Under the pieces are notes generated by a model. The model saw only the letters and a list, made by a program, of their open reading frames with translations, ran no database searches and was not told the DNA's origin. 16,820 nucleotides of DNA from RGIG9041 sp045593905 (lineage in GTDB: Bacteria > Bacillota > Clostridia > Oscillospirales > QAKW01), in the NCBI GenBank assembly GCA_045593905.1, contig JAZNXL010000044.1, forward strand, positions 1-16,820, in the 5' to 3' direction. The position numbers were made by a program, and so were the translations under genes. Each line of letters starts with the position of its first letter. Within the stretch, counting starts at the first letter, position 1. Shown one piece after another: positions 8,236 to 13,107 of this stretch.

Positions 8236-9042
8236 TTATTTTGACAGAATTTTCTTGATTGCTAAAACAGGGTGCCTTAAGTAATAGGCTATTCTAAGCA
8301 TTTTGTTTCGTCTTTGAAAAATTATTTCGGTTTTTTCTTCGCCATATTTTTCAAGGTATTTTTTTCTGAGTTTTCTGTTTTTCTCGCTCGCCTTTTTTTC
8401 TTTTTCGGTATGCCACGAGCCTGAAAAATGATGAATTGTATGGGTATTGTCGGTTAAATAAATGTTTCCTGTTTGCCAATCTTTAGGGCAAAAATAGTCG
8501 TGCGGATACATTGTTACAACGCCGCCACCAAGCTCTTGATAAGACGACTCTTGAACAAGACCGTACTTTTCTACTGTTAAGTTGGTTATTCTTTCAACAT
8601 TGGTTGTAAGGTCCATATTGCCTTGACTATCAATAAACTCAAGGTCGGTGTATTCTTGCATTAAATCAAAAATCCACTCGTTGCCTTTTTCGGCAGCCAT
8701 AATACCGGTGGGAATTTTGTTGTTGTTTTCAAAGCTTGAAAACGCACTATGTTTTAAAAACTCGTCAAGCGGTTTTAAAACCTCTACGTCGGTATCCATA
8801 TATATTCCGCCCTCGTTATAAAGAGCATAAAGTCTTACATAATCGGTAACGAAAGCGAATTTTCTGTTATCGTATGCCTGACGGACATATTTATTTGAAT
8901 TAAGGTCGAAGTTGTCTTCGTTCCACTCTTTAAAGGTATAATCAGAACAATGTTTTTTCCAAGATTCAATGCACTTTTGAGCGAGTTCGTTTTTTTGACC
9001 TCTGCCAAACCAGCAATAATGAATTATTTTAGGTATTGCCAT
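8236..9042 (-). CDS. Glycosyltransferase family 32 (DXD sugar-binding, capsule type)
   Basis: The 268-aa protein matches the bacterial GT32 family (Gly_transf_sug). IPKIIHYCWFG is at residues 3-13, a conserved CIESWKKHCSDYTFKEWNED at 24-43, and VTDYVRLYALYNEGGIYMDTDVEVLKPLD at 65-93, where D83-T84-D85 is the DXD metal/nucleotide-sugar site. A later HHFSGSWH motif (around 205-212) is also typical. Such enzymes transfer a sugar, often galactose, glucose or mannose, to capsule or wall-polymer intermediates on the cytoplasmic side. The exact sugar is not determined here. The C-terminal 45 residues are basic and may dock at the membrane. The ATG touches the TAA of the flippase gene (TAAATG) with an AAAGGAAG site upstream, so it is translationally coupled to it. 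It could be the first transferase after the TagA step, but the order cannot be told from sequence. Confidence 0.9.
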   Translation of the reverse strand: MAIPKIIHYCWFGRGQKNELAQKCIESWKKHCSDYTFKEWNEDNFDLNSNKYVRQAYDNRKFAFVTDYVRLYALYNEGGIYMDTDVEVLKPLDEFLKHSAFSSFENNNKIPTGIMAAEKGNEWIFDLMQEYTDLEFIDSQGNMDLTTNVERITNLTVEKYGLVQESSYQELGGGVVTMYPHDYFCPKDWQTGNIYLTDNTHTIHHFSGSWHTEKEKKASEKNRKLRKKYLEKYGEEKTEIIFQRRNKMLRIAYYLRHPVLAIKKILSK

Positions 9043-10587
9043 TTAATTACTTCCTTTACTTCTTTTTTTGATAAAATTTACAGCGCTGTCTTTAAGTGCG
9101 CAAATTTCTTGGCGGCTAAAGAGCACAAGAATATTTGTTATTATTCCCACAACGCCTACTATTGCACAGCCAATTAACAAAAACAGCCACGAATCTATTT
9201 TTATAATATAGTTAAGAACTATTGCTATTGCCGATAGTACAACAACCGATAGTATGTTCTTTAAAATAACAGGATAGAACGTAGTAATTTTAAAGTCTAA
9301 GCATTTTGCACCATAGATAGGTAAAAAGGTAATTAACCGTACAACGTTGTAAAAAGCACCAACAGCGGCTATATAAATTATTTTTGCACTCTCGCCCTGA
9401 ATAAACGAAAGACCAACAAAAACTGTAAACACACTTGCAACGCTAAAGCAGATAAGAGCAATAGACGAAACCTTTATTTTGTTGCGTACTATGAATATGT
9501 TGTATAACGGTTCTAAAGGTAAGGCGAATATTAAATTAAAGCATGTGATTATTGTAAGAAGGTGCAAAAGACTTGCATCTTGTGTTGGTACCCACAGCTG
9601 ATAAAAGGGCTTACCAAAGCCTACAAGTATTGCAATCGGAATGCCCGAGAATATGCCCAAAAGCTTAATTGAAGAAATAAGCTGTTTTTTCATTTCTTCA
9701 AAATTGTTATTAGCATAAGCAATTGTTAGCTGAGGGGCAAAAATTGAAGATAACATTCCAAAAAGCGATAAAACAATGTTAGAAATGGTTTTTGAAATAT
9801 TCAAAACGCCCATTGCAACACCGCTGACAAAAATGTTGGTTATAAGCAAATCGAGCCCTGAAGAAAGTATTGAGCTAAGCTTTGATATTGAATTCCATAT
9901 ACCTGACGATACGAGTTCTTTTATACAACCAAAGTCAAAATACTCACGCTTTACCTTAAGCTCGGGTACAAGCTTTGCTTTGTAGTACACATGGCTTATA
10001 AGATTGTTTGCGCCTAATAAAAGTGTTGCTATGCCAACATAAAAGGTGTAGGGTCTAAAAAATGTGTAGCATATAACCAATGCAACTGCCCTTAAAATTC
10101 CTCCGCGAGCGTTTGTTAGGGCGGTTTTGTCTAACCTATCGGTAACAAAGGTTGAAACAGAGAAAATAGAAGCAAATAACGACAGTATAAAATTGGCTGC
10201 AATTAATGCCCAAAGCAGTTTAATATCTGAAATAGAACTTTGTGATATATTTAAAAACTTATCAAGAAAAACTATAAGTACCGAGAAGATAGCAGTAAAT
10301 ACAACCGACATTGAAATGTTGGCAAACACAACTGATGTGAAATATTTATTTGCATCTTTAATGTTTTTTTGATGTATTTTTATTGTTATAAATCTGCCCG
10401 CCATTGAATTTATTGCAACTGTAAAAAGCTGGGCGTATTCAACAAAAGTATTAGCAAGTGAAACAAAGCCGTTGGCTTCTACACCTATATTTTCAATAAT
10501 AAATGGGGTAAGAAAAAAGCTTATACAAAGGTTTGTAGCAAAAGCTATTACCTGAGCAATAAAATTAATTCCCGTTTGCTTGTTCAT
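9043..10587 (-). CDS. Wzx-type polysaccharide flippase (MOP superfamily)
   Basis: The 514-aa protein has about 12-14 hydrophobic spans across its whole length, the layout of Wzx/RfbX and other MOP-superfamily exporters. The N-terminus (NKQTGINFIAQVIAFATNLC, residues 2-21) and the first two spans with TPFIIENIGVEANGFVSLANT (27-47) are typical of polysaccharide-export members. Its expected job is to flip undecaprenyl-PP-linked oligosaccharide units to the outer face of the cytoplasmic membrane, where the Wzy-like protein of this operon could polymerise them. It is the first gene of the operon. The ATG has an AAGGAGC site 11 nt upstream, and the promoter about 60 nt away contains a (TA)6 spacer. 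The presence of a flippase rather than a TagGH-type ABC exporter argues for a Wzx/Wzy route. MurJ is less likely given the neighbours. Confidence 0.92.
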   Translation of the reverse strand: MNKQTGINFIAQVIAFATNLCISFFLTPFIIENIGVEANGFVSLANTFVEYAQLFTVAINSMAGRFITIKIHQKNIKDANKYFTSVVFANISMSVVFTAIFSVLIVFLDKFLNISQSSISDIKLLWALIAANFILSLFASIFSVSTFVTDRLDKTALTNARGGILRAVALVICYTFFRPYTFYVGIATLLLGANNLISHVYYKAKLVPELKVKREYFDFGCIKELVSSGIWNSISKLSSILSSGLDLLITNIFVSGVAMGVLNISKTISNIVLSLFGMLSSIFAPQLTIAYANNNFEEMKKQLISSIKLLGIFSGIPIAILVGFGKPFYQLWVPTQDASLLHLLTIITCFNLIFALPLEPLYNIFIVRNKIKVSSIALICFSVASVFTVFVGLSFIQGESAKIIYIAAVGAFYNVVRLITFLPIYGAKCLDFKITTFYPVILKNILSVVVLSAIAIVLNYIIKIDSWLFLLIGCAIVGVVGIITNILVLFSRQEICALKDSAVNFIKKRSKGSN

Positions 10588-10643
10588 TTAAAACAATAGC
10601 TCCTTCAGGTTACACTTATTCATCATAATAAATTATTATATCT

Positions 10644-10672
10644 ATTTTAACACTTATATATATATAAATCAA
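10644..10672 (-). promoter_or_regulatory. Sigma-A-type promoter of the polysaccharide operon with (TA)6 spacer
   Basis: On the minus strand the -35 is TTGATT (10672-10667) and the -10 is TAAAAT (10649-10644), with exactly 17 nt between them. Twelve of the spacer bases are six TA repeats (10666-10655). A second -10-like TATAAT lies at 10640-10635 but has no -35 at proper spacing. The 5' leader would be about 50 nt and carries the AAGGAGC ribosome site. No other promoter is evident down to 221. Confidence 0.7.
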
Positions 10673-10741
10673 GGGTATTGAGCAAATTCGCTATCCATTG
10701 TAAAAGACCCTTGTCACAAGCAAAGCCGCAATCGAAGACTA
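10673..10741. other. Short non-coding spacer with a 7-bp inverted repeat
   Basis: This stretch lies between the polysaccharide promoter and the terminator of the PepSY gene. It holds a perfect CAAGGGT/ACCCTTG inverted repeat (10670-10676 and 10707-10713), whose first arm overlaps the -35 region, and a small palindrome CTTGTCACAAG (10710-10720). Either could be an operator or chance. No gene or RNA was recognised. Confidence 0.35.
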
Positions 10742-10770
10742 AAAAAAGACACCCAAAGGGTGTCTTTTTT
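10742..10770 (-). terminator. Intrinsic terminator of the PepSY lipoprotein gene
   Basis: A GACACCC/GGGTGTC stem with an AAA loop on the + strand is flanked by six A and six T, giving a perfect 13-bp stem (10742-10754 with 10758-10770). On the minus strand the stem ends in a T run and overlaps the TAA stop of the lipoprotein gene. The structure also works in the other direction, but no gene on the + strand reaches it. Confidence 0.9.
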
Positions 10771-11188
10771 AATCTGCCATTTCGCTGTCAAAGTTTAACA
10801 CCGAACCGGTGTTAGCGTCAATCTCGTAGTCATATTCTTTGCCCTGATAGGTAAACTCGATATCGTACTCGAGCTTGCCGTTGTCAGTATCGAGCTCGTT
10901 TTTCATAAACTGAACATCTTCACGCTTTGCATTTGCGTGATTAAGCGCAATCTCCTCGGCTTTTTCTTTTGTGATTTTAGCCTGTGTTTCGGGCATTGTA
11001 TCGGTAACGTCACTGTTCTGGTTTGATGAATTATCGTCGGTTATTTGGTTACCGTTTTGTGTGTCGGTACCGTTTTGGTTTGTTTGGTTATCACCCGCCA
11101 TATCGGTAACGTCGTCAACCATTTTTGCGCAAGATACAAGACCTAAACAAAGCATAATCGAAATTACAACTAATAATACTTTTTTCAT
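10769..11188 (-). CDS. PepSY-domain lipoprotein
   Basis: This small exported protein has 139 aa. Residues 1-19 form a signal peptide with a KK start and a hydrophobic core, ending in a lipobox LVSC whose C20 would be lipidated and anchored to the outer face of the membrane. Residues 32-70 are a low-complexity linker rich in Asn, Gln, Asp and Thr. Residues 71-135 form a PepSY-like domain: KITKEKAEEIALNHA opens it, followed by a beta region with YDIEFTYQGKEYDYEIDANTG and a final VLNFDSE. PepSY domains have been linked to inhibition of proteases and to sensing at the cell envelope, but the target here is unknown. The ribosome site is a strong AGGAGGT. It sits directly downstream of a terminator after nadE, so its expression probably depends on read-through or on a promoter inside nadE. 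Confidence 0.85.
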   Translation of the reverse strand: MKKVLLVVISIMLCLGLVSCAKMVDDVTDMAGDNQTNQNGTDTQNGNQITDDNSSNQNSDVTDTMPETQAKITKEKAEEIALNHANAKREDVQFMKNELDTDNGKLEYDIEFTYQGKEYDYEIDANTGSVLNFDSEMAD

Positions 11189-11206
11189 ATACTTTTACCT
11201 CCTTTT

Positions 11207-11243
11207 AAAAAATAATCGGAAAGACAGTTTGCCTTCCCGATTA
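11207..11243 (-). terminator. Intrinsic terminator/attenuator between nadE and the PepSY gene
   Basis: On the minus strand the arm TAATCGGGAAG (11243-11233) pairs with CTTTCCGATTA (11223-11213): seven pairs, one A-C mismatch and three more pairs around a 9-nt loop. Six T follow (11212-11207). The AGGAGGT ribosome site of the lipoprotein gene begins only a few bases after the T run, so the hairpin lies between nadE and that gene with no space for a promoter. Confidence 0.8.
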
Positions 11244-11252
11244 GTGTGCCCA

Positions 11253-11984
11253 TTAAATCTCTGGTTTATAACTTGGCATAAGCTGAAGCTTAAACAAGTT
11301 TGCAGCGTGCTTGCGGTCGATAATTTGTTTTTTGTTTTGGTCTTCGATTACGCCCTCTCTTATATATTTATCGAGCTCGGCATAGGTAAAGCCTAAATTT
11401 TCTTCATCGGTTTTACCGCAAAGACCGTCGATTGGTGTTTTTTCGACAAGCACCGATGGCAGCCCTAAAAGGTGACCAATCTGTTTAACCTCGGTAACGG
11501 TAAGGTTTGACATTGGCGAAAAATCGCCCGCCGCATCGCCGTAGCGTGTTGAGTAGCCAACCCAGTCTTCTGACAGGTTACAGGTGTTGCACACCCTGCC
11601 GTTAACGCTTTGCGAAACTGCATAGAGCGTTGTCATACGAATACGGGGAGACAAGTTGATTTTTGTTTGTTCAGAAAGCTCTAAATCTTTTGGCATACTG
11701 CCAAGAAGTCCTGTGACTGCGTCTTTAATGTTTACAACGTAGTGCTTTATTCCAAGGTGGTCTACAAGCAGCTTTGCCATATCAAAATCGTGTTGCTCGC
11801 CCTGCGGCATAAGCACACCGATTACCCTGTCGCGACCGAGCGCCTCAACACAAAGCGCCGCCGCAATTGAGCTGTCTTTACCGCCCGAAATACCAATAAC
11901 CGCGTTACAGCCTTTGCCGTTTTTTTCAAAAAACTCACGTATCCATTCTACGCACTCGTTTTTAATTTTTAATGCATCAAACAT
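11253..11984 (-). CDS. nadE: Ammonia-dependent NAD+ synthase
   Basis: NadE completes NAD synthesis in the cytoplasm by amidating nicotinic acid adenine dinucleotide with ammonia and ATP. From the ATG at 11984 the protein has 243 aa, the usual size of the ammonia-only class, with no glutaminase domain. The PP-loop SGGKDSS lies near residues 33-39. Later motifs are VLMPQGEQHD, RYGDAAGDFSPMSNLTVTEV and a TPIDGLCGKTDEENLGFTYAELD stretch near the C-terminus, all typical of the family. A longer reading from GTG at 11996 adds four residues (MVDK). I prefer the ATG because the GTG lacks a ribosome site, whereas a GTGG-type site (GGTGGAC) lies just before the ATG. The promoter TTGCAA-17-TATAAT is immediately upstream. 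A hairpin terminator follows, then the PepSY lipoprotein gene. Confidence 0.93.
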   Translation of the reverse strand: MFDALKIKNECVEWIREFFEKNGKGCNAVIGISGGKDSSIAAALCVEALGRDRVIGVLMPQGEQHDFDMAKLLVDHLGIKHYVVNIKDAVTGLLGSMPKDLELSEQTKINLSPRIRMTTLYAVSQSVNGRVCNTCNLSEDWVGYSTRYGDAAGDFSPMSNLTVTEVKQIGHLLGLPSVLVEKTPIDGLCGKTDEENLGFTYAELDKYIREGVIEDQNKKQIIDRKHAANLFKLQLMPSYKPEI

Positions 11985-12016
11985 TTTGTCCACCACTTAA
12001 ATTTTTATTTGTTTTT

Positions 12017-12045
12017 ATTATACCGCATTTTTATAAAACTTGCAA
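12017..12045 (-). promoter_or_regulatory. Promoter of nadE
   Basis: On the minus strand TTGCAA (12045-12040) and a consensus TATAAT (12022-12017) are separated by exactly 17 nt. The promoter sits in the 52-nt gap between the araC stop and nadE, giving an expected start near 12010 and a leader of about 25 nt. nadE is therefore probably transcribed independently of araC, although no terminator separates them and read-through is possible. Confidence 0.8.
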
Positions 12046-12048
12046 CAG

Positions 12049-12927
12049 TTACAATAATTGTTTACGGTATTGCGAGGGAACAACTCCGTAATATTTTTTA
12101 AACGCGTTTTCAAAACCTTTTGTCGAGTTATATCCCACATCAAAACCAATAGCTGCAATACTGTACTCAGGATTTTTTAAAAGCTGTAATGCCTCTTGCA
12201 TACGAAACCTTGTTATTATATCTCTGAAAGAGCAGTTATAGCTCGACTTTATAATACGGCATAACTGCCTTGTGCTTATATTTAATTTTTTTGCAACGTA
12301 CTCCATAGTTATATTTTGATGATAGCAGGTGCATATTAACATATTAAGTTTATAAGTTCGGCTTGTGTCGCTGTCATACACCGACGCCTTACCGACCGAC
12401 AAAGAATACGGGGTTGCCGACTTTATAATGTGTGTAATAATCTGATGGAACAAAAGCGACATTGTAAGCGTATCTCCCACGACGGTGTCGGAATGGTTTA
12501 TATCAAAACGTGCAATAAGCTTTAAATATTTTTCGTCGGCTTTAAACGAACAAACATTTGAAAACACCTGTTGCACAATGTTAAACAAATTTACATCACA
12601 GGTATGCGCCAACTTTTTAACAGCAAAGGAAATAACTGCACTTTCAAACGGCTCACGGTTTACCGGTTTTATTCTATGCAGAGTTTTAGGCGGAATTACA
12701 AACACTTGTCCCATACTGTATTCTTTAGTAAAATCAGGGGTTGAGAACTCTACAGGTGTGGGACAGTATACAAGCTCGTAGTATTCATGAAAATGAAAAA
12801 GGGTGCGTTCCTTTGGTTTTGGTACAGTCGATAAAGAGTTTACAAACCCCGTATCGTACAAAAGCGTAAACCGAACGTTTTCTATACATACAGAATATTC
12901 CACAACATTTCTTGCACACGTATCCAT
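12049..12927 (-). CDS. AraC-family transcriptional regulator
   Basis: This 292-aa regulator has two parts. The N-terminal half is a cupin-like ligand domain with an HFHEYYELVYC stretch (residues 45-55) and VIPPKTLHRIKP (77-88), the usual histidine-bearing barrel of sugar-responsive AraC proteins. The C-terminal half (about 195-290) holds two helix-turn-helix motifs: ITMEYVAKKLNISTRQLCRI (206-225) and the second around IAAIGFDVGYNSTKGFENAF (257-276), ending in GVVPSQYRKQ. It is transcribed divergently from the GH2 gene, the common arrangement for a local activator, so a glycan-derived inducer is likely but unknown. Its promoter overlaps a perfect 8-bp inverted repeat, suggesting autoregulation. 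The ATG has a GGAG site 9 nt upstream. Length and domain order are normal for the family. Confidence 0.92.
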   Translation of the reverse strand: MDTCARNVVEYSVCIENVRFTLLYDTGFVNSLSTVPKPKERTLFHFHEYYELVYCPTPVEFSTPDFTKEYSMGQVFVIPPKTLHRIKPVNREPFESAVISFAVKKLAHTCDVNLFNIVQQVFSNVCSFKADEKYLKLIARFDINHSDTVVGDTLTMSLLFHQIITHIIKSATPYSLSVGKASVYDSDTSRTYKLNMLICTCYHQNITMEYVAKKLNISTRQLCRIIKSSYNCSFRDIITRFRMQEALQLLKNPEYSIAAIGFDVGYNSTKGFENAFKKYYGVVPSQYRKQLL

Positions 12928-12940
12928 AAGCTTATACTCC

Positions 12941-12968
12941 GTTACACTCGTTATATATTAAGTGTAAC
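12941..12968. promoter_or_regulatory. Inverted repeat bracketing the araC -10 element (candidate operator)
   Basis: GTTACACT (12941-12948) and AGTGTAAC (12961-12968) form a perfect 8-bp inverted repeat with 12 nt between the arms, 20 bp centre to centre. One arm lies between the araC -35 and -10, the other just downstream of the -10 and before the ribosome site. The position fits an operator for repression of araC. It could also form a hairpin if transcription starts further upstream. Confidence 0.55.
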
Positions 12969-12982
12969 ATTTTAAATTTCAA
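12955..12982 (-). promoter_or_regulatory. Candidate promoter of the araC-type gene
   Basis: On the minus strand TTGAAA (12982-12977) and TAATAT (12960-12955) are 16 nt apart. The expected start lies near 12948, about 20 nt before the coding start, inside the right arm of the inverted repeat described at 12941-12968. The region is AT-rich, so alternative -10 choices such as TATATA are possible. Confidence 0.5.
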
Positions 12983-13048
12983 TTTTCTACACCAAAATCA
13001 AAAAAGAACAAACAGGACATGGTTTTTAGCAACTTGTCGCAAAACGCA

Positions 13049-13077
13049 TATACATTAAACAGTACGTATTTTATAAT
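13049..13077 (+). promoter_or_regulatory. Candidate activator-dependent promoter of the GH2 gene
   Basis: A consensus TATAAT lies at 13072-13077. The hexamer 17 nt upstream is TATACA (13049-13054), a poor -35, as expected for a promoter that needs an activator such as the divergent AraC protein. A 7-bp inverted repeat CTTGTCG/CGACAAG (13033-13039 and 13089-13095) flanks the promoter. The ribosome site GGGAG sits at 13095-13099, 8 nt before the ATG. Confidence 0.5.
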
Positions 13078-13107
13078 TATTATATCAACGACAAGGGAGA
13101 GAATACG

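Noticed and set aside
10971..11396. 141-aa open frame on the + strand across the PepSY gene and the end of nadE
   Set aside because: It is antisense to two well-supported genes and has no recognisable domain; its composition follows from the opposite strand.
11985..11996. GTG start for nadE, 4 codons upstream of the ATG
   Set aside because: No ribosome site precedes the GTG, while a GGTGG site is correctly placed for the ATG at 11984.
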